Shown here one piece after another: positions 1 to 7,360 of a DNA stretch of 13,607 nucleotides. The first letter of the stretch is position 1; each line of letters begins with the position of its first letter. The stretch lies in contig JAGLRY010000173.1 of assembly GCA_023135995.1 (NCBI GenBank), positions 1 to 13,607 on the forward strand, read 5' to 3'. Source of the DNA: Candidatus Aminicenantota bacterium. GTDB lineage: Bacteria; Acidobacteriota; Aminicenantia; Aminicenantales; Aminicenantaceae. Under the pieces are notes generated by a model. The model was not told the origin of the DNA. It was given only the letters and a program-made list of their open reading frames with translations, and made no database searches. The translations under genes were made by a program, and so were the position numbers.

Positions 1-345
1 AGTTCCTAGCTCAATAATCTGATATTCTGCGTTCTTTTCGTCCTTTTTAGTGAACTCTACTGTCATTTCGGATTCTAGGGAAAAATAATCTTCAGGAAGA
101 AATATGGCGCCACCGTTTTCTACGATGAATGGATGTGTGTTTTCCGTTTGCCTTCGAATTTTCTCAGTTTCAGCCCTGGTTTTACTCGTGCAAAAGACTA
201 GAGGAATACTCCTCTCTTTCAGGGCTTTCAGTGCAGGAAGTGCCGGTTTGAATGAATAAGTCAAATGGTCAAGTAGCGTCCCATCCAAGTCTGTGAATAT
301 CAATAACTGGCGATTGTTTTTGGGAGGATCTTTTATTTGATGAAT
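1..345 (-). CDS. mpgP: Mannosyl-3-phosphoglycerate phosphatase-like HAD hydrolase, 3' end outside the window
   Basis: The visible N-terminal part, about 115 residues, has the HAD nucleophile motif FTDLDGTLLDH, followed by FCTSKTRAE, HPFIVENGGAIF and QIIELGT. This order is typical of the HAD-IIB mannosyl-3-phosphoglycerate phosphatase family. The first Asp of DLDGT would be the phosphorylated nucleophile. Known members dephosphorylate mannosyl- (or glucosyl-) 3-phosphoglycerate in the cytoplasm to make the compatible solute mannosylglycerate or glucosylglycerate. The partner synthase is not in view, so the exact substrate is inferred. There is no ATG, GTG or CTG between the in-frame stop at 358-360 and the nucleophile motif. 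The best-supported start is ATT at 343-345, eight bases after an AAGGAG ribosome site; the alternative is TTG at 301-303, which has no such site. The gene overlaps the end of the upstream M28-fold gene, so the two are probably co-transcribed. The C-terminal part is cut off by the window edge. Confidence 0.82.
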   Translation of the reverse strand, partial: MHQIKDPPKNNRQLLIFTDLDGTLLDHLTYSFKPALPALKALKERSIPLVFCTSKTRAETEKIRRQTENTHPFIVENGGAIFLPEDYFSLESEMTVEFTKKDEKNAEYQIIELGT

Positions 346-1859
346 TTTACGTGCTCCTTAAAGTTGTGTTTTGCGTTGGCAATGTACAGGATGGCTCTAT
401 TGAGGATTTTGGCCAGGTCTGACATCGTCTGCGGAGTGAGGGTGTTGGGTGTATCCTTTGTGGTGTAGGGGAATGTTGGGGCACCGGTGGCACGGAAGGT
501 GATGCTGGGGATTTTTTTGCTTAGGAATATCGCGGCATCGAGTTCTGGCCTGCGGATATTGGCGAATGGGAGCGGTTCGAGTGGGCGATTGACCGTATTT
601 TCATTGGCTTCTGCGATATATTCCCACAGATCTGGATAATTCTGTGCTGCAAGAGCCTGCAATCTGTCGCCACAGCCCACCATGTCCATGTTGAGAAAGG
701 CCACGGTCTTCGATCTGGGGAAGACTGGGTTGTTCAAGTAAGCTTGAGAGCCTTTAAAGGCCTGTTCTTTGGAGCCGAGTCCTATAAAAAGAACCGAACG
801 TTTGGGTTTGGCCACGTTTTGAGTGAGAGCTTCGGCTAGGCCCAGCATGACGGCGGCTCCAGAAGCATTGTTATTGGCGCCAGGCATAACTTCGTAACAG
901 AAACCGACATGGTCGATATTCGCTCCCACAATGATCACCTCATCTTTGAGTATGGGGTCTGTGCCCTCGATCAAACCCAACACATTGTATCCTGTACCAT
1001 TTTTATGGTGCTCCGTGAAATTGGAGATGGTAAAAGTCTTTCGGGAACGGAAAGACTGGGGCTGTAGGGATTCTTTTATTTTGGCTATGACCTCTGGATG
1101 TGTCTGTCCGGTGCCGGCAAAAACATTACTGACGACAGCCTCTCCAACCTGGGCAGTCATGAATCCATGGACGTAGTCGATATCTGGATTGACCTTGAGC
1201 TGGTTGATGAGCATACCTTTTGCGCCATGGGCCACTGCCATCTTGATCTTGTACTGGTAGTTGGAATAAGGCTTCCATTCTTTGTATAGCTCTGGATTCT
1301 CAGCAGGTGATACTGGAACTTCGGGCTCGATGAGGACGATCTTCCCTCTGACATTCACTCCTTTGTAATCGTCGTAATTCAATTCCTGTGCAGTTATCCC
1401 ATAGCCGCCGTAAACGACCTCAGCTGAAAGTTTCCCATTCTCCGATTGGGAGCCCGGGTAATATTCTTTTTCATAGAGATATTTCTTTGTTCTCCAGCGG
1501 CCTTGTGATTTGTAGCTATGAGAGAGCTCCCCTCCTACAAAGACGATGGTGTACGGATTGGGATAAGACTGGAGGTAGGTGTTTTTCTCCCCGGCCGGTT
1601 GGAGTCCCCATTTTTCGAAGAGAGAGGCCACCCAGCGGGCGCAAGCCCTGTATTCGGGTGTTCCGGTGAGGCGTCCGGCGTAATCCTCTGACGACAGCTT
1701 ATTGACATAGCCCATCAATCTTTCGCTGGAGAGTGCTTGATCTATTTGCTCTCGTTGGGATTGCTCGCCTGGAGTGATCGGGGGCGTCTTTGAAGTCGGT
1801 GCACAAAAAGGAAGAATTAATAGATATAGCAAAGTGACAATGGGTGTGATTCTTTGCAT
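333..1859 (-). CDS. PA-domain M28 peptidase-fold exported protein with a degraded metal site
   Basis: The 508-residue protein has a hydrophobic N-terminus (TLLYLLILPFCAPT) that is a signal peptide. Cys20 could be lipidated, but LPFC is a poor lipobox. Residues about 155-240 resemble a PA domain (DDYKGVNVRGKIVLIEP, then GAKGML). Residues about 295-490 have the M28 aminopeptidase fold. Known M28 enzymes bind two zincs through His, a bridging Asp, Glu, Asp and His, with a Glu general base. Here His317 (DHVG), Glu365 and Asp392 (MDMVG) remain. The usual GADDNASG motif reads GANNNASG (Asn330), the first Glu of the EE pair is Lys364, and the final YH is Tyr465-Thr466. Three key positions therefore appear lost, so the protein may be a binding or scaffold protein. 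The ATG at 1859 is chosen because CAGGAG lies five bases upstream; the in-frame ATG at 1877 lies before that ribosome site. It is transcribed divergently from the ergothioneine genes. Confidence 0.85.
   Translation of the reverse strand: MQRITPIVTLLYLLILPFCAPTSKTPPITPGEQSQREQIDQALSSERLMGYVNKLSSEDYAGRLTGTPEYRACARWVASLFEKWGLQPAGEKNTYLQSYPNPYTIVFVGGELSHSYKSQGRWRTKKYLYEKEYYPGSQSENGKLSAEVVYGGYGITAQELNYDDYKGVNVRGKIVLIEPEVPVSPAENPELYKEWKPYSNYQYKIKMAVAHGAKGMLINQLKVNPDIDYVHGFMTAQVGEAVVSNVFAGTGQTHPEVIAKIKESLQPQSFRSRKTFTISNFTEHHKNGTGYNVLGLIEGTDPILKDEVIIVGANIDHVGFCYEVMPGANNNASGAAVMLGLAEALTQNVAKPKRSVLFIGLGSKEQAFKGSQAYLNNPVFPRSKTVAFLNMDMVGCGDRLQALAAQNYPDLWEYIAEANENTVNRPLEPLPFANIRRPELDAAIFLSKKIPSITFRATGAPTFPYTTKDTPNTLTPQTMSDLAKILNRAILYIANAKHNFKEHVKFIK
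343..359 (-). promoter_or_regulatory. Shine-Dalgarno site and putative ATT start codon of the mpgP-like gene
   Basis: Read on the minus strand, AAGGAG at 359-354 is followed by eight bases and then ATT at 345-343, in frame with the phosphatase. AUU starts are rare and best known from infC. The site lies inside the last codons of the upstream gene, where AAG GAG also encodes Lys-Glu, so chance is possible. Confidence 0.45.
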
Positions 1860-1888
1860 GGCAACTCCTGAATACAAATGGATTCTCT

Positions 1889-1917
1889 ATTGTAGCCGCT
1901 GAACACGATTCAGTAAA
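1889..1917 (-). promoter_or_regulatory. Sigma-70-like promoter of the M28-fold gene
   Basis: On the minus strand, TTTACT (1917-1912) and TACAAT (1894-1889) are separated by 17 bases, about 30 bases upstream of the preferred ATG. A short dyad, CTGAA-N5-TTCAG at 1899-1913, lies in the spacer and could be an operator. This is pattern-based inference only. Confidence 0.45.
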
Positions 1918-1929
1918 GATACATCAGAT

Positions 1930-1958
1930 TTGATTTGGATGGGACTTTGAGCTAATCT
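1930..1958 (+). promoter_or_regulatory. Weak candidate promoter of the ergothioneine synthase gene
   Basis: TTGATT (1930-1935) and TAATCT (1953-1958) are 17 bases apart and end 15 bases before the first ATG. The -10 match is only 3 of 6, so the call is tentative. The element lies in the divergent intergenic region, back to back with the M28 promoter. Confidence 0.25.
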
Positions 1959-1973
1959 TTATCAGTTGAGGCC

Positions 1974-4900
1974 ATGATGCAGGATCTGGAATGGAAAAAA
2001 GGAATTTGCGGCATCTGCCCAGCTGGATGTTGGGTCGAGGTGGGACTACAAAATGGTCGCTTGGTTGATATCAAAGCTGATAACACCCATCCCCTGGGGA
2101 TGATCTGTCGCAGGGGAGAGCACTCCCCGGAAATCACCCATTCTGAACATCGTCTCAAATATCCCATGAAACGGACTGGCCCTAAAGGGACCTATAAATT
2201 TGAACGCATCAGTTGGGATGAGGCGTATACAACCATTGTTAAGAATCTAACAAAGATCAAAGGGGAATCAGGCCCAGAAGCAGTCGCCATTTACACAGGA
2301 CGAGGAGCGTTTGAGTTGTCTCTCTGCGATATATTTCAGCCAAAGGGAGTGGCCGTATCATCGGCCTCAAACATCCTTTTTCCGTTTGGCTCTCCCAACA
2401 CCATGGGTGTGGGCGCCCTCTGTTATGTTTCCTTTGCCATGATCGCCCCTCATGTGACGATGGGGCGAATGCTCATCAACATGTTCACTGACATGGAAAA
2501 TTCAGAATTGCTTGTTGTGTGGGGAGCGAACCCAGCCACAGATTCACCACCACTAGATATGTACCGATTGGAAGCGGCAGCCAAAAGGGGTGCTGATGTT
2601 GTAGTTATCGACCCTCGCCGTACAGAAACAGCTGCACGTACGAATGCCCAGTGGATACCGATAAGGCCGGGAACGGATGGGGCCTTGGCTCTTAGTATGA
2701 TCGAGGTGATGATAGATGAGGAGCTCTATGATGAGGCCTTTGCCGAGAATTGGTGCCATGGTTTTGAGGAGCTCAAGAGTTATGTGCAGCATTTCCAGCC
2801 CGAGTTGGTTGAATCGATCACAGAGGTTCCAGCCGACGCCATCCGAAATCTGAGCCGCCGCATCTGTGATGCTAACGGAGCCTGTCCGGTCATGTACACG
2901 GGCCTCGAATATTCGAACAGCGGAATCCAGGCGATCCGCGCTGTGTTTAGCCTGTTTGCTCTGGCCGGGCAGCTGGATGTCCCAGGCGGAATCGGTCTGG
3001 CCATGCCGGATTCACACTTTCCGATCAATCGTTCGTGCAACCAACCTAATCCTGATCTGGATCTAGCCGTTGCCCGAGATAAGTTCCCTGTTTACAGCAA
3101 TTATCGGGGCGAATCTCACGCATCAGGGTTGGTTAATTCTGTGCTTAGGGGAGATCCCTACGCCATCCGCGGTTTTATCATCCACGGCGGATCTCTTCTC
3201 ACATCATGGCCGCAGACCTCAATCTGGCGGAAAACGCTGTCCCAACTGGATTTTTTGATCTGTATCGACCGGCAGATGACTGCTGATGCAGCTTATGCGG
3301 ATATCCTCCTTCCCGCAACCACTATGTTCGAGATCGAATCCTACATGGTGTATGGACCGATTTTCCGCCTCAGAGAGAAATTGATAGATCCCCAGGGGGA
3401 GGCCCGCAACGATTATCTGATCATGGCAGAGTTGGCGGATCGCCTCGGCTATGGCCATTTTTTTCCTCAAACAGAGGAGGAACTCCTCCGTTTTGCCCTT
3501 GATGGCTCTGGGTATACTGTGCAAGATATCCGCAGCGCTGGAGGTTGGGTCAAATTGCCCACACCCATGATGGAATACAAGAAGTGGGAGAAGGGCAAAC
3601 TGCGGAAGGATGGCAAACCGGGCTTTGAGACTCCCACGGGCAAGTTTGAGATCTGGTCAACCGCACTCGATGAATACGGGTATGAGCCCCTTCCAAAATA
3701 TACAGAAGTAACAGAGGGCCCGATCGCCAATCCAAAACTGGCAGAAAAGTATCCCTTGATCTTTAATTCTGGTGCCCGCCCCCAAACGGACTTCCGGTCC
3801 CAGCATCATGGTATCGATGGATTGGTGAAAGAAAATCCCGAACCCACTGTTGAAATAAATCCCGAGGATGCCCGATCCAGAGATATAGAGACAGGTGATC
3901 TTGTCGAGGTCCGAACTCTCAGGGGAGTTATCCCTTTCCGTGCTCGAGTGGCGGATGATATCGTGAAAGGAGCTGTAGAGTGCAATATGGGCGGCGGAAC
4001 GCCAGTCGGCCCAAAAGCTTGGCAGGAATGGAATGTCAATGAATTGACGGACCTCGAAAACTATGACGAGATCTCAGGTTTTCCGGTTTACAAGGCACTG
4101 CTTTGTGATGTAAAAAAGATCGATAAAGGCACACCAGAGACAAAACGCACAGCAGGTGTAGTGGCAAGGATGACTGAAGAAAACTATAAAGATGGCACCG
4201 CGCCGGGCGAAAAAAGCATAACTCGCATTTATCTGGATAACAATGCCACCACACGCGTAGCGGATGCTGTCCGTGAGGCTATGCTCCCTTTTCTGGCTGC
4301 CCAACATGGAAATCCTGCAAGTATCCATCGCGCAGGCCATGAAGCTTACAAGGCCGTGGAGAACGCGCGCCGCCAAGTGGCCCATCTCATCAGCACACGG
4401 CCGCGGCGTATCATCTTCACAGGGAGCGGCTCCGAGTCCGACAATATGGCCATAAAGGGTGTGGCCTTTGCCTATCGTGAGAAAGGCAATCACATCATCA
4501 CAACAACCATCGAGCATCCCGCAGTCCTTAAGACGTGTGCTTTCTTGGAGAAAACAGGGTACAGAGTGACTTATCTCGATGTCGATAAGTATGGCCTTGT
4601 TCATCCTAAAGACCTCAAATCAGCGATCACAAACGAGACGATCCTTTTCACCATAATGATGGCTAACAATGAGGTGGGTACTATTTTGCCGATCAGAGAA
4701 CTTGCCTCTGTCGCCCATGAAAAAAATGTCTTGTTCCACACGGATGCTGTTCAGGCCATAGCCAAGATTAAAGTGGATGTCGAAGACTTAGGCGTTGACC
4801 TTCTGAGCCTGTCTGCGCATAAATTTTACGGACCTAAGGGAGTGGGTGCCCTGTTTGTGAGAAAGGGGGTGGAACTCGAACCTGTCGTCCATGGGGGTGG

Positions 4901-5378
4901 TCAGGAATCAGGCCTGAGAGCAGGAACTCACAATGTCCCTGCCATTGTCGGCTTAGGTGAAGCCGCCGAATTGGCGCAACACAATTTACCGAAATCAGAA
5001 CAGAAGAAAAAACTTCGGGATAAACTGGAGCGTGGGATCTTCAAACTGATCCCTGATGCCAAACTCAACGGCCATCCGGAAAACCGTTTGCCCAACACGC
5101 TCAATGTGACACTGCCTGGCCTCAGAGGAGAATCCTTAGTCATTGCCATGGACCAGCATAGAATTGCTTTGTCTTCCGGTTCGGCATGTAAGTCTGGAAC
5201 TCCAGAGCCCACCCATGTGCTCATCGCAATGGGGAAGAGTGAAGAGGACGCACACTGTTCAGTGCGCTTATCGCTGTCCCATTCTACAACAGAAAAGGAA
5301 ATCGACGAAACACTACATGCGCTCTCTCAAGTTCTCGAGGAAATGGAAACGACCATCCGGTTTCTCCCTTGCAAATAA
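1974..5378 (+). CDS. Metallopterin-dependent ergothioneine synthase: Mo/W-bis-pterin module fused to a cysteine desulfurase
   Basis: This 1134-residue protein joins two complete enzymes. Residues 1-715 are a DMSO-reductase-superfamily module. It has a 4Fe-4S site (Cys12, Cys15, Cys19, Cys45), a probable metal-ligand Cys150 in GALCYVS after FGSPN, and a C-terminal pterin-dinucleotide-binding domain at about 585-715. A linker covers 716-750. Residues about 752-1125 are a group I NifS/IscS desulfurase with YLDNNATT, His848 (IEHP), PLP-lysine Lys950 (SAHKFYGPKG) and persulfide Cys1072 (GSACKSG). Neither half lacks a key residue. This is the architecture reported for the C. abyssi enzyme, whose acetylene-hydratase-like module puts sulfur from cysteine onto the imidazole of trimethylhistidine. 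No Tat or Sec signal is present, so it is cytoplasmic. EgtD, which makes the substrate, follows 65 bases downstream. The reaction is inferred from architecture and neighbour. TGAGG lies two bases before the ATG at 1974 and five before the ATG at 1977, so 1977 may be the true start. Confidence 0.9.
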   Translation: MMQDLEWKKGICGICPAGCWVEVGLQNGRLVDIKADNTHPLGMICRRGEHSPEITHSEHRLKYPMKRTGPKGTYKFERISWDEAYTTIVKNLTKIKGESGPEAVAIYTGRGAFELSLCDIFQPKGVAVSSASNILFPFGSPNTMGVGALCYVSFAMIAPHVTMGRMLINMFTDMENSELLVVWGANPATDSPPLDMYRLEAAAKRGADVVVIDPRRTETAARTNAQWIPIRPGTDGALALSMIEVMIDEELYDEAFAENWCHGFEELKSYVQHFQPELVESITEVPADAIRNLSRRICDANGACPVMYTGLEYSNSGIQAIRAVFSLFALAGQLDVPGGIGLAMPDSHFPINRSCNQPNPDLDLAVARDKFPVYSNYRGESHASGLVNSVLRGDPYAIRGFIIHGGSLLTSWPQTSIWRKTLSQLDFLICIDRQMTADAAYADILLPATTMFEIESYMVYGPIFRLREKLIDPQGEARNDYLIMAELADRLGYGHFFPQTEEELLRFALDGSGYTVQDIRSAGGWVKLPTPMMEYKKWEKGKLRKDGKPGFETPTGKFEIWSTALDEYGYEPLPKYTEVTEGPIANPKLAEKYPLIFNSGARPQTDFRSQHHGIDGLVKENPEPTVEINPEDARSRDIETGDLVEVRTLRGVIPFRARVADDIVKGAVECNMGGGTPVGPKAWQEWNVNELTDLENYDEISGFPVYKALLCDVKKIDKGTPETKRTAGVVARMTEENYKDGTAPGEKSITRIYLDNNATTRVADAVREAMLPFLAAQHGNPASIHRAGHEAYKAVENARRQVAHLISTRPRRIIFTGSGSESDNMAIKGVAFAYREKGNHIITTTIEHPAVLKTCAFLEKTGYRVTYLDVDKYGLVHPKDLKSAITNETILFTIMMANNEVGTILPIRELASVAHEKNVLFHTDAVQAIAKIKVDVEDLGVDLLSLSAHKFYGPKGVGALFVRKGVELEPVVHGGGQESGLRAGTHNVPAIVGLGEAAELAQHNLPKSEQKKKLRDKLERGIFKLIPDAKLNGHPENRLPNTLNVTLPGLRGESLVIAMDQHRIALSSGSACKSGTPEPTHVLIAMGKSEEDAHCSVRLSLSHSTTEKEIDETLHALSQVLEEMETTIRFLPCK

Positions 5379-5385
5379 AAGAAGG

Positions 5386-5414
5386 CTGACGGAAGCCAGT
5401 CCATTGTATATAAT
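5386..5414 (+). promoter_or_regulatory. Candidate internal promoter for egtD
   Basis: CTGACG (5386-5391, 4 of 6 to consensus) is followed after 17 bases by a perfect TATAAT (5409-5414), about 30 bases before the egtD ATG. egtD may therefore be transcribed alone as well as by read-through from the synthase gene. Confidence 0.45.
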
Positions 5415-5443
5415 AGATTCACAAGCTTTCTGAATAATTCAAA

Positions 5444-6454
5444 ATGAGTGCTACATACCATATTCTGACTCACAAAGACTTGGATAAGGTGGGAAGTCTG
5501 GATCAGGCATTTGCCTCTGATGTCCTGGTGGGGCTTTCCCAGACGCCAAAAACACTCTCTTCCCGTTACTTCTACGATGAAAGAGGAAGCCGACTCTTCC
5601 AGAAGATCATGGACCTTCCCGAATACTATCTTACAGCCTGCGAGTTTGATATTCTTGAGTCACAAAAAACAGCATTCTCCACACTCATGGAAGGGGAGTC
5701 ATTCAATCTTGTAGAGCTCGGCGCCGGTGACGGCAGGAAAACGAGCATTCTCCTCGAGCATTTTTTAAAAAAAAGTTTTGCCTTTCAGTATATTCCCATT
5801 GATATTTCGGAAGCGTCCATGCAGACTCTTACCGACCTTTTAAACAAAAAGTTCCCGGAACTAACATCAAAGGGCATAATAGCGGAGTATTTCGATGGAC
5901 TCAAGTGGCTCAACCACATGAACTCACGAAGGAATATGGTTCTATTTCTTGGGTCGAATCTTGGTAATTTCGACAAAGCCCATTCACGTGCCTTTTTGCA
6001 CAACCTCTGGAATGCCCTCAACAATGGGGATTTTGTGGTGATCGGCTTCGATTTAAAGAAAGATATCGACTTGATGCTAAAGGCTTATAATGACGCTGGA
6101 GGTGTCACTGCAGAATTTAACTTGAACTTACTGCGCAGGATCAACCGAGAATTGGGTGGGAATTTCGACCTTAATAAGTTCCGATTCCATTCCAGCTACG
6201 ATGTGTTCACCGGAGCGATGGAGAGCTATCTGGTTAGCAAAGAAAAGCAGACTGTGTTCATCAAAGAGATCAGTCAGTCGTTCTCTTTTGAAGCCTGGGA
6301 ACCTATTCATACCGAATATTCCTACAAGTATCTGGAATCGGATATCCAGGAGCTGGCTGCTGAGACGGGCTTTGTGATCGAGAAACAGCTCTACGATTCC
6401 AAGAAATATTTTGTCGATTCTATCTGGCGCGTACAGAAAATAGACTCCTTTTGA
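5444..6454 (+). CDS. egtD: L-histidine N-alpha-methyltransferase EgtD
   Basis: The 336-residue protein spans the length of EgtD (Methyltransf_33 family). The family transfers three methyl groups from S-adenosylmethionine to the alpha-amino group of histidine, giving hercynine. Recognisable blocks are FYDERGSRLF, LPEYYLTACE, the SAM motif ELGAGDGRKT (91-100), FLGSNLGNF, FNLNLLRRINRELGGNFD and TEYSYKY. Asn175, Tyr215, Glu291 and Ser293 have the same relative spacing as Asn166, Tyr206, Glu282 and Ser284 of the Mycobacterium smegmatis enzyme (numbers from memory). These residues hold the histidine substrate, which favours true histidine specificity over a generic methyltransferase. The neighbouring fusion enzyme would use the hercynine. 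No EgtB (oxygen- and iron-dependent) or EanB (rhodanese-like) gene is in view. No clear ribosome site precedes the ATG, but the reading frame and N-terminus fit the family. Confidence 0.93.
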   Translation: MSATYHILTHKDLDKVGSLDQAFASDVLVGLSQTPKTLSSRYFYDERGSRLFQKIMDLPEYYLTACEFDILESQKTAFSTLMEGESFNLVELGAGDGRKTSILLEHFLKKSFAFQYIPIDISEASMQTLTDLLNKKFPELTSKGIIAEYFDGLKWLNHMNSRRNMVLFLGSNLGNFDKAHSRAFLHNLWNALNNGDFVVIGFDLKKDIDLMLKAYNDAGGVTAEFNLNLLRRINRELGGNFDLNKFRFHSSYDVFTGAMESYLVSKEKQTVFIKEISQSFSFEAWEPIHTEYSYKYLESDIQELAAETGFVIEKQLYDSKKYFVDSIWRVQKIDSF

Positions 6455-6621
6455 CGGATGCCCCCCTCTTCTTAGACGTACAATTTTGCCCCTCAAATGA
6501 GTCATCTAAGACAATAAAATGGGGATTTTTTTGACTTATTTTCTTTAATTAGAATAGGTTGCCGTGGCCCGACCCCATTTGCCTTTATCTTTATTCATCC
6601 AAATATCAATTTGAATTATTC

Positions 6622-6649
6622 GGAACTTTCTTTGTAAAGGCCTGTCTAA
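6622..6649 (+). promoter_or_regulatory. ECF (sigma-E-like) promoter of the sigma/anti-sigma operon
   Basis: GGAACTT (6622-6628), a 15-base spacer and GTCTAA (6644-6649) match the classical sigma-E/ECF promoter GGAACTT-N15/16-TCTAA. It lies about 100 bases before the ECF sigma gene, so transcription by the encoded sigma factor itself is likely. The preceding stretch, 6455-6620, holds no gene; TCTTAGA near 6471 and TCTAAGA near 6504, with T7 at 6526-6532, may mark a weak end for egtD transcripts. Confidence 0.75.
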
Positions 6650-6750
6650 CCCAAAGAGACAAAAAATGTTATTTAGTGATGCCTCGATTTCCTCTTGTTT
6701 TTTGCCGTGCTTTAAAGGCAGAATAAGGGATAAGAAACGCAGCAGGTTTG

Positions 6751-7359
6751 ATGAGGAATTCGCACGATACACACACTAGCATCGAACGTGAGAGTATTCA
6801 GCTTGTAAAAGCATTTTTGGAGGATGATAAAAATGCGTTTGATCAGCTCATTCTTCTGCGAAAAAAAATGGTTTTTAATCTGTGTCACAGATTCCTCGGC
6901 AATTATGAGGATGCCGATGATTGCGCTCAGGAAGTGTTTCTTAAGGTCTTTCGTTCGCTCAAGAAATTCAGGTTCGAATCTAATTTCACGACCTGGCTTT
7001 ATCGAGTGACGGTGAATACATGCAAGAACAAACTGAACTCTTTGGATTATCGGCTCAGGTTTAAAAAAATGAGGATAAACAACAACAAACGCACAGAGGA
7101 TGCTCCGCAGAGTGTCGATGTAGGGGATGAGACTTATTCTCCGGATTCATCACTCAAGCGCAAAGAGATCTCCCAACTCATCCAGGAAGCAGTCAACAAA
7201 TTGCCTACTCCGCAGAAAATGGTGGTTGTCCTTCGGGATATGGATGGGCGGTCGTACGAAGAGATCGTTGAAATTACCGGATTTAAACTCGGAACCGTCA
7301 AATCCAAACTCTCAAGAGCCAGACAAGAACTCAGAGAGACATTGAGGGGGAGAGTCTAA
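6751..7359 (+). CDS. ECF-type RNA polymerase sigma factor (sigma-70 family)
   Basis: The 202-residue protein has only the two domains of ECF sigma factors. Sigma-2 covers about 28-92, including DADDCAQEVFLKVFRSL and FTTWLYRVTVNTCKNKL, and would contact core polymerase and the -10 element. Sigma-4 covers about 140-198, including LPTPQKMVVVLRDMDGRSYEEI and GTVKSKLSRARQEL, the helix-turn-helix for the -35 element. The two are joined by a basic, polar linker. The ATG at 6751 is preferred over TTG at 6748; a partial ribosome site, AGCAGG, lies just upstream. The anti-sigma gene starts one base after the stop, so the pair is translationally coupled. Release from the membrane anti-sigma partner in response to an envelope or redox signal is the family norm and is inferred here. 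The regulon cannot be read from this window. Confidence 0.92.
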   Translation: MRNSHDTHTSIERESIQLVKAFLEDDKNAFDQLILLRKKMVFNLCHRFLGNYEDADDCAQEVFLKVFRSLKKFRFESNFTTWLYRVTVNTCKNKLNSLDYRLRFKKMRINNNKRTEDAPQSVDVGDETYSPDSSLKRKEISQLIQEAVNKLPTPQKMVVVLRDMDGRSYEEIVEITGFKLGTVKSKLSRARQELRETLRGRV

Positions 7360-7360
7360 G

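Noticed and set aside
2421..2423. Selenocysteine at the metal-ligand position of the pterin module
   Set aside because: The codon is TGT (Cys150), not TGA, so an ordinary cysteine is encoded.
4074..4604. 176-codon open frame on the minus strand
   Set aside because: It is antisense to the conserved linker and desulfurase domain of the fusion enzyme, and its translation shows no family motifs.
4170..5378. Separate cysteine desulfurase gene starting at the internal ATG 4170
   Set aside because: The frame is continuous with the pterin module, no usable ribosome site lies before this ATG, and the fusion matches a known architecture.
6545..6772. 75-codon minus-strand frame upstream of the sigma gene
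   Set aside because: It has no recognisable motif and it covers the strong ECF promoter and the start of the sigma gene.
6666..6779. 38-codon leader peptide (ATG 6666 to TAG 6777) between the ECF promoter and the sigma gene
   Set aside because: It lacks a ribosome site and has an unremarkable sequence; it overlaps the sigma start only by chance of frame.
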